From: Mesorhizobium sp. M00.F.Ca.ET.216.01.1.1
Lineage (GTDB): Bacteria > Pseudomonadota > Alphaproteobacteria > Rhizobiales > Rhizobiaceae
DNA length: 64,000 bases
Direction of reading: 5' to 3'
NCBI RefSeq assembly: GCF_004010325.2
Contig: NZ_SADR02000005.1
Span: forward strand, 129,949 to 193,948
The notes beneath the pieces were generated by a model, which did not search any database, was not told where the DNA came from, and saw nothing but the letters and a program-made list of their open reading frames with translations. This document shows positions 35,575 to 46,959 of this stretch, one piece after another (within the stretch, counting starts at the first letter, position 1; each line of letters begins with the position of its first letter). The translations under genes were made by a program, and so were the position numbers.

Positions 35575-36480
35575 ATGACCAGGCCTGACATCAACCGCTC
35601 CGGCGAGATCGAAGTGTTCGTCCGCGTCGTCGAGGCAGGCAGCTTTTCGGCTGCGGCGCGGATGCTGCGGATGACGCCGTCAGCGGTGAGCAAGCTGATC
35701 GCGCGGCTGGAGGCACGGCTTGGCGCGCGGCTGGTCAGCCGTTCGACGCGCAAGCTGCAACTCACGCCGGAAGGAGCCGCCTTCTACGAAAGCGGCCTGC
35801 GCATCCTGGCCGACATGGCGGCGGCCGAGCGCGAGGCGGCGGCGGGCGCAGCACCTCGAGGACGGCTGCGCGTCAACAGCTATGTGCCTTTCGGGCAGCA
35901 CCGGCTGATCCCGCTTCTGCCGCGCTTCCTCGAACGCTATGCGGAAATCTCGGTCGACCTCGTCTTGACCGACCACGTCATCGACCTGATGGAGGAGCGC
36001 GCCGATGTCGCCATCCGTGCCGGGCCGCTCGCAGAATCGCGGCTGGTGGCGCGCAAGCTCGGGCAAAGTCCGGTGGTTGTCATCGCGGCGCCATCCTACC
36101 TCGAGACACATGGCGCGCCCCAGACGCCGGCCGATCTCGATCGCCACAACCGGATGGGCTTCTGCTTCGCGCGGCATATCGACGGCTGGCCCTTCGTCGA
36201 CGCGGCCGGCGAGGCATTCATCGTCCCGATCAGCGGAAACGCGCTGGTCAGCGATGGCGAGGCGATGCGGCTGATGGCGCTCTCCGGCACGGGCATCGCC
36301 CGGCTGGCACGCTGGCATGTCGAGGCCGACATCGCCGCCGGGCGGCTGATGCCGCTGCTGGAAGAGTTCAACCCCGGCGACGAGGAACTCACCCACGCCG
36401 TCTATGTCGGCCAGGGCAAACATCTGCCGGCGCGGGTGCGGGCCTTTCTCGATTTTCTGGTCGAGACTGTCCGGCTGTGA
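35575..36480 (+). CDS. LysR-family transcriptional regulator
   Basis: A 301-residue regulator with a winged helix-turn-helix at residues 8-66 (VFVRVVEAGSFSAAARMLRM, TPSAVSKLIARLEARLG) and a periplasmic-binding-protein-like effector domain from about residue 95 (RGRLRVNSYVPFGQHRLIP, LDLVLTDHVIDLMEERADVA-type block). The GARLVSRSTRKLQLTPEG segment is usual for the group near LysR proteins of efflux genes. It is divergent from the MFS gene at 35437. The inducer is unknown. Confidence 0.94.
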   Translation: MTRPDINRSGEIEVFVRVVEAGSFSAAARMLRMTPSAVSKLIARLEARLGARLVSRSTRKLQLTPEGAAFYESGLRILADMAAAEREAAAGAAPRGRLRVNSYVPFGQHRLIPLLPRFLERYAEISVDLVLTDHVIDLMEERADVAIRAGPLAESRLVARKLGQSPVVVIAAPSYLETHGAPQTPADLDRHNRMGFCFARHIDGWPFVDAAGEAFIVPISGNALVSDGEAMRLMALSGTGIARLARWHVEADIAAGRLMPLLEEFNPGDEELTHAVYVGQGKHLPARVRAFLDFLVETVRL

Positions 36481-36492
36481 CGTTAATCGAAA

Positions 36493-37542
36493 TCAAGCCT
36501 TTGGCGTGAACGGCGCCGGTCGCCGGCCTGCCGCCTGTCGTTCGAGCATCCAGCCCGGATATTCGGACGGCAGCGCGCTGACCTCGTCGAGGCGGGCGAG
36601 ATCGTCGGCATCGAGCCTCAGCTCGGTGGCGGCAAGGTTCTGTTCGAGCTGTTCCATGCGGCTGGCGCCGATGATGACGCTCATCACGAACGGCTTTGCC
36701 AGCACATAGCCGAGCGCCACGGTGGCGACGCCGACGCCGTGCTTGCCGGCGATCTCGCGCATGACGGCAACCGCCGCCCAGGCGCGATCCTCGTTGACCG
36801 GCGGGAAATTGAAGCTGGCGCGGCGGCCCTCGCCATTGCCGGGCGCGCCGGGCCCGTATTTGCCGGATAGCAGACCACCCGCCATCGGCGACCAGACCAT
36901 CAGCCCGAGCTTTTCTTCGTTGAGCAGGGGTACGATCTCGCGCTCCAGATCGCGGCCGGCGATCGAGTAGTAGGACTGGACAGTCTCGAAGCGGGCAAAG
37001 CCCTTGCGGTCGGCGATGCCCAGCGCCTTGGCGACGCGCCACGCCTGCCAGTTCGAGACGCCGACATAACGGACCTTGCCACTGGCAACCAGATCGTCGA
37101 GCGCCCGCAGCGTTTCGTCGATCGGCGTCACCGTGTCAGTGCCGTGAAGCTGATAGAGATCGATATGGTCGAGCTGCAATCGTTCGAGGCTCTCGTCGAT
37201 CGAATCCATGATGTGGCCGCGCGAGGAGCCGCGCTGGTTGGGCCCGTTGCCCATGGCGCCCTGGACCTTGGTGGCGATGATGACGTCCTGCCGCCTGACG
37301 CCGAGATTCCTCAGCGACTGGCCGAGCAACCGTTCCGACGCGCCGAAGGAATAGACGTCGGCAGTATCGAAGAAATTGACGCCGGCGGCGAGCGAGCGCT
37401 CGACGATCCTGTCGACGCCATCCTGGTCGAGGCTGGCGATCAGGCCCCATTGGGCGTTTTCGCCGGCGGCGCCGAAGGTCATGGTGCCCAGGCAAAGTTC
37501 GGAGACGAACATCCCCGTATTCCCAAGTTGATTGTAGCGCAT
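36493..37542 (-). CDS. Aldo/keto reductase
   Basis: 349 residues from MRYNQLGNTGMFVSELCLGT at 37542. Tetrad residues are seen in FDTADVYSFG (Asp, Tyr), IATKVQGAMG (Lys) and LYQLHGTD (His). The cofactor signature is MSVIIGASRMEQLEQNLAAT. It resembles the MocA/YdjG-like reductases. It is about 40% similar by eye to the reductase at 33066 and is not a recent copy. It converges on lysR with a 12-base gap. An operator-like palindrome precedes it. Confidence 0.92.
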   Translation of the reverse strand: MRYNQLGNTGMFVSELCLGTMTFGAAGENAQWGLIASLDQDGVDRIVERSLAAGVNFFDTADVYSFGASERLLGQSLRNLGVRRQDVIIATKVQGAMGNGPNQRGSSRGHIMDSIDESLERLQLDHIDLYQLHGTDTVTPIDETLRALDDLVASGKVRYVGVSNWQAWRVAKALGIADRKGFARFETVQSYYSIAGRDLEREIVPLLNEEKLGLMVWSPMAGGLLSGKYGPGAPGNGEGRRASFNFPPVNEDRAWAAVAVMREIAGKHGVGVATVALGYVLAKPFVMSVIIGASRMEQLEQNLAATELRLDADDLARLDEVSALPSEYPGWMLERQAAGRRPAPFTPKA

Positions 37543-37583
37543 GGTGCGGCTCCAGAGGTGTGATGACGACTTCAAACCATATA

Positions 37584-37604
37584 GGAACGATACGTTTCGT
37601 TTCC
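37584..37604 (-). promoter_or_regulatory. Operator-like inverted repeat before an aldo/keto reductase
   Basis: GGAACGA-TACGTT-TCGTTTCC is an inverted repeat (one unpaired base) 42 bases before the reductase start. Its form resembles TetR-type operators. No TetR gene is adjacent, so the regulator would act from elsewhere. Confidence 0.4.
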
Positions 37605-37848
37605 AGGTTTGTCACAAAGAATTTCTGGACTGGGCCGAATGGTGAAACTTGTCCTGCAGGCCGCCCATGCTGTCTTCGGCGCGTGCTGCCCCAGCCGCTT
37701 GCCTAGTTTCGCCGGTGATCCAAATCATACCTATGGTTGAAAGCAACGAGCCAGAGAATCGCGTCGACACCGTGGAGCCAGCGATCCCCGCCTCGGACTT
37801 GAACGCTGCTGCGCACAGGATCTGTCGTCCCAGTGAGAAATGCCCGCG

Positions 37849-38163
37849 ATGACTTCAAAAATTGCGATCGGACCGCCGCGCTTGGCTATCAATCAAGGCC
37901 GCAGCTTTCTGGTGACAGAACAGGACGGCCAGATCTCTTGGCCCACGAACAAGGGACTCTACGCCTCCGACACACGCCTTATATCGAGTTGGCAGCTCTA
38001 CGCGAATGGGGAACCTTGGGATCTGCTTAATTCCGCGAGCATCGCGCACTTCGCCGCCAAGATCTATCTCGTCAACCAGGCATTTGCGACCGAAACCAGT
38101 GACGTGCGTGCTGGCGACCTGGGGCTCATTATCGGAAGAGCGGAGTTATGCGGCCGGCCCTAG
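37849..38163 (+). pseudogene. Truncated N-terminus of a glycogen-debranching/amylo-alpha-1,6-glucosidase
   Basis: About 104 codons (ATG at 37840 or 37849) that match the start of the GDE_N_bis domain: RSFLVTEQDGQISW, then GLYASDTRLISSWQLYANGE and FATETSDVRAGDLGLIIGRA. Intact relatives run to about 700 residues and continue with a MHEDLDI-type block. Here homology stops after GRA and the frame ends a few codons later. No remainder was found in the next 300 bases on either strand. I read it as a deletion remnant. Its first part has normal codon use, so the loss may be fairly recent. Confidence 0.75.
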
Positions 38164-38452
38164 CTTGCCCCTCCGGGCGCCGACGGCAACTCGGGCAACT
38201 CGCGCGCGATCCCGAGAACGTCAATTCCAGAACTAATCCGGACACGGCCCCGCTGGGATTGCGGCGCAATCCACGCCGCGACGGCGAGCGTGACTGCTTG
38301 GTCTCCATCCTTGTCGATGAAGAACATTCAATTTGACGCCGGCGCGGTTCTGCTGCGAGGTCGTGATTCCGCTTTCGCGTGTTTGCCGGGCGCAGGAGAT
38401 CGCCACGGCGCGGTATGCTCGCTCTTGTGGAGGCAACCGCACAGGCATGCCG
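38164..38452. other. 289-bp gap after the pseudogene
   Basis: No credible gene. A short frame contains RRDGERDCLVSILVDEEHSI, which may be a fragment of another lost gene, but nothing is recognised. Together with the pseudogene it looks like a deletion scar. Confidence 0.4.
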
Positions 38453-38554
38453 TCAACCACTACCCAGGCGCGTGACAATCGCGAAACCGGTCATGCCGAA
38501 GGCAACGGCGGCGAGCGGCAGCAGGATCTCGATCAGCGCCGTCTTGGCATCCAT
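38453..38554 (-). CDS. 33-residue single-helix membrane protein
   Basis: ATG at 38554 (MDAKTALIEILLPLAAVAFG, then MTGFAIVTRLGSG, stop). A strong ribosome site GGAGAGGG sits 4 bases before it. The peptide is one hydrophobic helix with a short charged N-terminus. It begins inside the last codons of the membrane-protein gene at 38533-38847 in another frame, overlapping by 22 bases, so the two are probably co-translated. No homologue recalled. The good ribosome site and clean helix support it in spite of its length. Confidence 0.55.
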   Translation of the reverse strand: MDAKTALIEILLPLAAVAFGMTGFAIVTRLGSG

Positions 38555-38847
38555 GCGACCCTCTCCGGTATCGAATTCGCCGGCGATTCAGTCCTCGAAG
38601 TTGCTGGCGGTTGCGGCTCCCGGTGATGGTGTCGAAGCCAGAGGCGGCCGGCAATGGCTGGCAACGCCACCGAGATGATGAGGAATCCGGTCATGACGAC
38701 GAGAAGATAGTTGGCGTAGCTGCCGCCGCCGAAACCTGCCCAGGCCGACAGCGCGTACCACACGACAAGCCCGATCATTGCCCGGTAGACATATGGATGC
38801 AGCCCGTCGGAGACATACCGGTTATGGTAAACGCGTTCTTTGCTCAT
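38533..38847 (-). CDS. Small membrane protein, two helices
   Basis: 104 residues from the ATG at 38847, chosen because GGAGGG precedes it at 4 bases; an ATG at 38865 has no such site. Hydrophobic segments at about residues 22-40 (AMIGLVVWYALSAWAGFGG) and 45-65 (YLLVVMTGFLIISVALPAIA) are followed by a His/Arg/Pro-rich hydrophilic tail (RLWLRHHHREPQPP). No family recognised. The tail is encoded where the next small gene starts. Confidence 0.7.
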   Translation of the reverse strand: MSKERVYHNRYVSDGLHPYVYRAMIGLVVWYALSAWAGFGGGSYANYLLVVMTGFLIISVALPAIAGRLWLRHHHREPQPPATSRTESPANSIPERVAWMPRRR

Positions 38848-39053
38848 GGTGCCCTCCTTCGACATCGCAAAGGAACGGCCATGATTGGTCGCTCGTGGTC
38901 TTCATCTTGGTCTTAACAAAAACGTAAGACGCGACCCGGGCCTCGCAATGCGGTGCTATGACGCGGCCGCCCTGCCTCAGACTTGCTCGGCTGGCTCAAA
39001 GGTCTCGCGGCTTGCTTGGCGGTCAGTCAGCCGCACCATCATGGAAAATGGGG

Positions 39054-39455
39054 TCAGATTTCCCAGGGGTTGAGAACCGTCACGCCGGTATCGTCGAAGT
39101 CGGCGACGTTGCGTGTAACCAGGATGAGATCGTGGACAAGGGCGGTCGCGGCGATGAGCGTATCGGCGCTGCCTTTGGTGCGGCCAGCCGAAATGCGGCC
39201 CCAACTCAAAGCGACCTCCTCGGTAACCGCAAGGATGCGATCGGCATTGCCTCGGCGAAGCTCTCGCAGCCAAATGTCAAGACGCTTGGCCCTTTCGGGA
39301 TCGGCCTTGCGCTGCTCGACGATCCCGCGCTCGATCTCGCCGATGGTGATAACGCTGAGATACGCCGAAGCTGGATCTATCGAAGCCAACCAGGCGGTCG
39401 GCTTGGGCAGGCGCCGCTGCACGTCCGAAACGATATTCGTGTCGAGCAGATACAC
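39054..39455 (-). CDS. VapC-like PIN-domain toxin
   Basis: 133 residues from a GTG at 39455 (read as Met-Tyr-Leu-Leu-Asp-Thr-Asn). PIN-domain acids: Asp5 in LLDTN, Glu in ITIGEIERGI (about residue 40), Asp in KGSADTLIAATA (about residue 97), and the late NVADFDDTGV. This is the FitB/VapC ribonuclease fold with Mg-binding acids intact, so it should be active as a toxin that cleaves RNA. Its start overlaps the antitoxin stop by one base (TAGTG), tying its translation to the antitoxin. Confidence 0.93.
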   Translation of the reverse strand: MYLLDTNIVSDVQRRLPKPTAWLASIDPASAYLSVITIGEIERGIVEQRKADPERAKRLDIWLRELRRGNADRILAVTEEVALSWGRISAGRTKGSADTLIAATALVHDLILVTRNVADFDDTGVTVLNPWEI

Positions 39456-39709
39456 TATAGGTCGACATCCCGGATCATCGTATCCGAGCGACGTGTGACC
39501 TCCTCGGCGAAATCATCGTCCCAGACCGGTCCGGTCAAAAGATACTCGGCCAGCGTTTTCTTTTTTCCCGCCAAACGGTCGTAGTCTTCGGCAGAAAGCA
39601 CCACCGCAGCGCGCTCGCCACGCAGGGTTACCGTCTGCGGTCCCTCGCTGCGCGCGCGCTGGACCACTTTGGAAAAATTGTTCTTCGCGTCCTGAAGATG
39701 CCAGTTCAT
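39455..39709 (-). CDS. Phd/YefM-type antitoxin
   Basis: 84 residues from MNWHLQDAKNNFSKVVQRA at 39709. The N-terminal Phd fold (about residues 1-50) ends with TLRGERAAVVLSAEDYDRL, the standard DNA-binding and dimer region. The C-terminal tail (LLTGPVWDDDFAEEVTRRSD) would wrap the toxin. It lies upstream of and overlaps the PIN toxin, the normal antitoxin-first order. Autorepression through the palindrome at 39719-39737 is likely. Confidence 0.93.
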   Translation of the reverse strand: MNWHLQDAKNNFSKVVQRARSEGPQTVTLRGERAAVVLSAEDYDRLAGKKKTLAEYLLTGPVWDDDFAEEVTRRSDTMIRDVDL

Positions 39710-39718
39710 GGTGAATGT

Positions 39719-39764
39719 TCTAGCTAGCTTGGCTAGATATATACCCGACACGCCTGAATATCAA
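39719..39764 (-). promoter_or_regulatory. Promoter and operator of the toxin-antitoxin pair
   Basis: On the minus strand a -35 TTGATA (39764-39759) and a -10 TATATC (39741-39736) are 17 bases apart. TCTAGC-N7-GCTAGA (39719-39737) overlaps the -10 and lies just before the antitoxin start, as expected for an autorepressed type II module. Confidence 0.65.
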
Positions 39765-39798
39765 GGATGGCAGCCCCGGCCAAACAACGATGTGTCCG

Positions 39799-40461
39799 CT
39801 AACGGCTGCCGAAGATCGCCGAGCCGACCCGGACACTGGTTGCGCCGAAGGCTATCGCTGTCTTGTAGTCGCCGGACATGCCCATCGACAGTCTTTCGAC
39901 GCCGGCCTCGTGCGCAAGCTTTTCCAGCAGCGCGAAATGCGGGCCGGGATTCTCGTCGGCCGGCGGAATGCACATCAGCCCGTCTATGGCGAGGCCATGA
40001 ACCGCGCGGCAGCGGGCAACGAAGGCGACGGCCTCGCGCGGCTCGATGCCGGCCTTTTGCGGTTCAGAGCCGGTGTTGACCTGAATATAGAGGCCTGGCG
40101 CCCGCCCCTGCCTGGCGATCTCCTTGGCGAGCTCGGCGGCGATCTTCTCGCGGTCGACCGTCTCGATGACATCGAACAGCGCGACCGCTTCCTTTGTCTT
40201 GTTCGACTGCAGCGGGCCGATCAGGTGCAGTTCGATATCGGGGAATACTTCTTTCAGCGCCGGCCATTTGGCGTGAGCTTCCTGGATGCGGTTCTCGCCG
40301 AAGACACGCTGGCCGGCTCCGATGACAGGGCGGATGGCGGCGGCATCGAAGGTCTTCGAAACGGCAACCAGCGTCACCGCGCCGGCTTCGCGTCCGGCCT
40401 CGTGCTCGGCGGCGGCGATCCTGGCCTTGACGGCGAAAAACTGTTCGACGGCATCGACCAT
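39799..40461 (-). CDS. YggS-family PLP homeostasis protein
   Basis: 220 residues from the ATG at 40461 (a TTG two codons earlier is possible). A one-domain alanine-racemase-type TIM barrel: VTLVAVSKTFDAAAIRP carries the PLP lysine at about residue 36, followed by FGENRIQEAHAKW, LHLIGPLQSNKTKEA and the phosphate-binding SMGMSGDYKTAIAFGATSVR. These PLPBP/YggS proteins bind pyridoxal phosphate and keep its cellular level balanced without known enzyme activity. It is divergent from leuS. Confidence 0.95.
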   Translation of the reverse strand: MVDAVEQFFAVKARIAAAEHEAGREAGAVTLVAVSKTFDAAAIRPVIGAGQRVFGENRIQEAHAKWPALKEVFPDIELHLIGPLQSNKTKEAVALFDVIETVDREKIAAELAKEIARQGRAPGLYIQVNTGSEPQKAGIEPREAVAFVARCRAVHGLAIDGLMCIPPADENPGPHFALLEKLAHEAGVERLSMGMSGDYKTAIAFGATSVRVGSAIFGSR

Positions 40462-40592
40462 ATCCAAATCCCGCTAGTTTTGGCCCGCTGTTTTTGAACG
40501 CTCGGCGTGCCCATATGGTTGACGGGTTTGGCAAACCATGGTGAAGGTCCGGCCAACCCATTCAAGCCGCCCTTGTAAGTGAAAAACCGGTC

Positions 40593-43203
<2,611 letters not shown>

Positions 43204-43217
<14 letters not shown>

Positions 43218-43791
43218 TCCGGAAAAGACAGAAGTGACGCTCCTGCTGCGCCGCATCGCGCTTTGCGGCTTGGTCGCCTCGGTTGCGCTGGTATCCGCCT
43301 GCACCGTGCGTCCGCTCTATTCGAGCGCGCCGCTGACTACCGGCTCACAGGTCGGTGCCGCGGCCGAACTGGCGTCGATTTCGGTCAAGCCGGTCGGGAC
43401 CCGCTATGCCCAGCAGGTGCGCAACAATCTGATCTTCGCGCTTGGCCAGGGTGCGGGCGAGCCGGCCTCACCGGTCTATTCGCTCGATCTTGGTGTAAGC
43501 GAACTGGTCGAATCAGCCGCGCTGGTGCAGGTCCAGACCGACGAGGACGAGCCGACGGCGGGCACGGTGACGCTGACTGCGAACTATGTGCTGACCGACG
43601 CCAGGACCGGTGCAGTGATCGCCACCGGCAAGCGCTCGGTACCATCGTCGTTCGACAGACCGCGCCAGGAGTTCGCCTCATACAGGGCGCAGATCGATGC
43701 CGAGAACCGCGCGGCGCGCGAACTTGCCGATCTGCTGCGGCTGTCCATTGCCCAGGATCTGGTCAAGCACGGAAAGACGGCAGCAAGCTAG
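43204..43791 (+). CDS. lptE: LPS-assembly lipoprotein LptE
   Basis: 195 residues with a lipoprotein signal ([16 protein letters not shown], acylated Cys33) followed by TVRPLYSS, the usual start of alphaproteobacterial LptE. It would be anchored in the outer membrane, where it plugs the LptD barrel that inserts lipopolysaccharide. The ATG at 43204 overlaps leuS by 14 bases; a GTG at 43234 would avoid the overlap. The gene order leuS-lptE is the normal alphaproteobacterial one, but holA, which usually follows, is absent here. A terminator lies 70 bases downstream. Confidence 0.9.
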
Positions 43792-43859
43792 GATTGTTCG
43801 GCCGGAATCGAACCCGTTCTGCTTATCGCCGAGCACTCGCCTGAGATTGGTCGCATACG

Positions 43860-43886
43860 AAAAAGGCCGATTGTTCGGCCTTTTTT
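43860..43886. terminator. Intrinsic terminator after lptE
   Basis: AAAAAGGCCGA and TTCGGCCTTTTTT pair around a short loop and carry T-runs on both strands, so it can also serve the convergent tal gene. Confidence 0.9.
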
Positions 43887-43901
43887 GCATATGCGGTCTT
43901 G

Positions 43902-43920
43902 ATCTCAGCTGATCGTCATC

Positions 43921-43933
<13 letters not shown>
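43902..43933. repeat. 16-bp perfect tandem duplication at the tal stop
   Basis: ATCTCAGCTGATCGTC occurs twice in tandem (43902-43917, 43918-43933). The right copy contains the tal stop codon and last codons; the left copy repeats them downstream. Confidence 0.92.
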
Positions 43934-44574
<641 letters not shown>

Positions 44575-44597
44575 GACGGTCTCCTGAAGATTTCTGT

Positions 44598-44695
44598 CGC
44601 ATCGGCCCGAAAATCGAATTCGATTTTCGGGCCGATGCGAGGTTTAAAGTTCTAGAGCGTACTTTGTGCGTCCGGATGGACGCACGTCGCTCTAG
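44598..44695 (+). repeat. Composite palindromic repeat with a 42-bp perfect palindrome
   Basis: The A half is a perfect palindrome at 44598-44639, half-arm CGCATCGGCCCGAAAATCGA. Compared with other copies both arms changed together from GATC to GGCC. The linker GAGGTTTAAAGTT follows, then family B at 44652-44695 (CTAGAGCGTACTTTGTGCGT to CGCACGTCGCTCTAG). It lies between tal and priA. Confidence 0.85.
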
Positions 44696-44759
44696 TGCCG
44701 GCAGGCACATTTGGCGTCGGACTTTGATCTAGACGAAAGTCGGGGCAAGGTCACGCCTC

Positions 44760-46943
44760 ATGATCGAAGATTCGCCCTTTGTCGCAGCCGCACCGGTGCT
44801 GGTGCCGATGCCCGCCGAGCGGCCCTACACCTATGCCGTGCCAGCCGGCATGCGTGTGGTGCCGGGCTCGATCGTGCGCGTGCCGCTCGGTCCGCGCCAG
44901 GTTGCCGGCATCGTCTGGGACGGCGCCGTCGAAAAGGTCGATGCAAAAAAGCTGCGCCCGATCGAGCAGGTCTTCGACTGCCCGCCGATCGACCGCGCCA
45001 TGCGCCGTTTCGTCGACTGGGTCGCGCAATACACGCTGTCGCCGCCCGGCATGGTAGCGCGAATGCTGCTTCGGGCACCGGAAGCCTTCGACCCGGAACC
45101 GTGGATCGAGGGGCTGCAACGCACCTTCGCCCAGCCTGACCGGATGACGGAGGCGAGGACGCGCGTGCTGGAGACAGCCGAAGGCGGGCTCGCCTGGACG
45201 CGGTCCGGCCTGGCGCATGCAGCAGGCGTGTCGTCGACGGTCATCGACGGGCTGAAGGCGCAAGGCGTGTTCGAGACCGTGATGATCCCGCCGCGACCAG
45301 TGGTCGCAGCACCCGATCCGAGCTACGCCATACCGGCGCTGATGCCGGACCAGGCCGATGCGGCCGACATGCTGCGCACCAATGTCGCGGCCGGCCTGTT
45401 CGGCGTCACCTTGCTCGACGGGGTGACCGGATCCGGCAAGACCGAAGTCTATTTCGAAGCAGTGGCAGCGGCGCTCGACCAGGGCAAGCAGGTGCTGATC
45501 CTGCTGCCAGAGATCGCGCTGACGCACGCCTTCCTCGAGCGGTTCCAGCAGCGTTTTGGCGCCAAGCCGGCGGAATGGCACTCGGACCTGCCGCCAAGGA
45601 TGCGCGAAAGGGTCTGGCGGCAGGTGGCGGAAGGCGGCGTGCTGGTCGTTGCCGGTGCGCGCTCGGCATTGTTCCTGCCGTTCAGGGAACTCGGCCTGAT
45701 CGTCGTCGACGAGGAGCACGACCCTGCCTACAAGCAGGAGGATCGCGTCTTCTACAATGCGCGCGACATGGCGGTGGTGCGCGGCCATATCGGCGGCTTT
45801 CCGGTCGTGCTCGCCTCGGCGACGCCGTCGGTCGAAAGCCGGGTCAATGCGAGCCAAGGCCGCTACAGCAGGGCGGTGCTTTCGGCACGCTTTGCCGAGG
45901 CGGCACTTCCCGACCTGAAGACGATCGACATGCGGCGAGCGCCGCCGGCGCGCGGCGGCTTCCTGTCGCCAGTGCTGCTTGACCAGATGCGGCAGACGCT
46001 GGAGAGAAAAGAGCAATCGCTGCTGTTCCTCAACCGCCGCGGCTATGCGCCGCTGACGCTATGCCGGGTTTGCGGCCATCGCTTCGGCTGCCCGGTCTGC
46101 TCGGCCTGGCTGGTCGAACATCGCTTCCGCGGCCAGCTCGTCTGCCATCATTGCGGGCACAATGAGCGGCGGCCCGAGGCCTGTCCGGAATGCGGCACGC
46201 TCGACCATCTGGTCGCTTGCGGGCCGGGCATCGAACGCATCGCCGAAGAGGTCGTTGCGCATTTCCCCCACGCGCGCACCATCGTGCTGTCGTCCGACCT
46301 GATGGGCGGCGTGCGGCGGCTGCGGCTCGAACTCGAAGCGATCGCCAATGGCGAGGCCGATATCGTCATCGGCACGCAGCTCGTCGCCAAGGGTCACAAT
46401 TTCCCTGATATGACGCTGGTCGGCGTGGTCGACGCCGATCTCGGGCTTGCTAATGGCGACCCGCGCGCCGCCGAGCGCACCTTCCAACTGCTCAGCCAGG
46501 TGACCGGCCGCGCCGGCCGCACCGGCAAGAAGAGCCTCGGCCTGCTGCAGACCTTCCAGCCCGACCATCCGGTGATGCGAGCGATCGTTTCCGGCGATGC
46601 CGAGGCCTTTTACGAGCGCGAGATCGCCGAGCGCGAGCGGGCGGCGCTGCCGCCCTTCGGCCGGCTCGCCGGCGTCATCGTCAGCGCTGCGACGCGGGCG
46701 GAAGCGGAGGCGCATGCAAGGGGCCTGCGCCGCGCCGCGCCGCAGGCTACCGACCTGTCCATGCTCGGTCCGGCCGAAGCGCCGCTATCGCTGATCGGCG
46801 GCCGCCATCGCTTTCGCCTGTTGATCCAGGGCGAGCGGCGCGCCGACATGCAGGGGTTCATCCGCACTATGCTGGCCGAGGGACCGAAGCAGCGCGGCTC
46901 GGTCAGGGTACAGGTCGACATCGACCCACAAAGCTTTTTGTAA
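44760..46943 (+). CDS. priA: Primosomal replication-restart helicase PriA
   Basis: A 727-residue superfamily 2 helicase, normal length. The N-terminal 3'-DNA-binding domain (RPYTYAVPAGMRVVPGSIVR) precedes the Walker A DGVTGSGKTEVYFEA near residue 220 and the DEEH box VVDEEHDPAYKQ near residue 317. The zinc module has paired CxxC motifs (CRVCGHRFGCPVC and CHHCG, CPECG) at about residues 435-480. The C-terminal helicase lobe shows GTQLVAKGHNFPDMTLVGVV and TGRAGRTGKKS. It reloads the replisome at stalled forks. No weakening changes seen. Monocistronic. Confidence 0.97.
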   Translation: MIEDSPFVAAAPVLVPMPAERPYTYAVPAGMRVVPGSIVRVPLGPRQVAGIVWDGAVEKVDAKKLRPIEQVFDCPPIDRAMRRFVDWVAQYTLSPPGMVARMLLRAPEAFDPEPWIEGLQRTFAQPDRMTEARTRVLETAEGGLAWTRSGLAHAAGVSSTVIDGLKAQGVFETVMIPPRPVVAAPDPSYAIPALMPDQADAADMLRTNVAAGLFGVTLLDGVTGSGKTEVYFEAVAAALDQGKQVLILLPEIALTHAFLERFQQRFGAKPAEWHSDLPPRMRERVWRQVAEGGVLVVAGARSALFLPFRELGLIVVDEEHDPAYKQEDRVFYNARDMAVVRGHIGGFPVVLASATPSVESRVNASQGRYSRAVLSARFAEAALPDLKTIDMRRAPPARGGFLSPVLLDQMRQTLERKEQSLLFLNRRGYAPLTLCRVCGHRFGCPVCSAWLVEHRFRGQLVCHHCGHNERRPEACPECGTLDHLVACGPGIERIAEEVVAHFPHARTIVLSSDLMGGVRRLRLELEAIANGEADIVIGTQLVAKGHNFPDMTLVGVVDADLGLANGDPRAAERTFQLLSQVTGRAGRTGKKSLGLLQTFQPDHPVMRAIVSGDAEAFYEREIAERERAALPPFGRLAGVIVSAATRAEAEAHARGLRRAAPQATDLSMLGPAEAPLSLIGGRHRFRLLIQGERRADMQGFIRTMLAEGPKQRGSVRVQVDIDPQSFL

Positions 46944-46959
46944 GGACCAGGACGAAGGG

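Noticed and set aside
37649..37852. 67-codon frame before the debranching remnant
   Set aside because: No ribosome site, no family resemblance, and composition like its non-coding surroundings.
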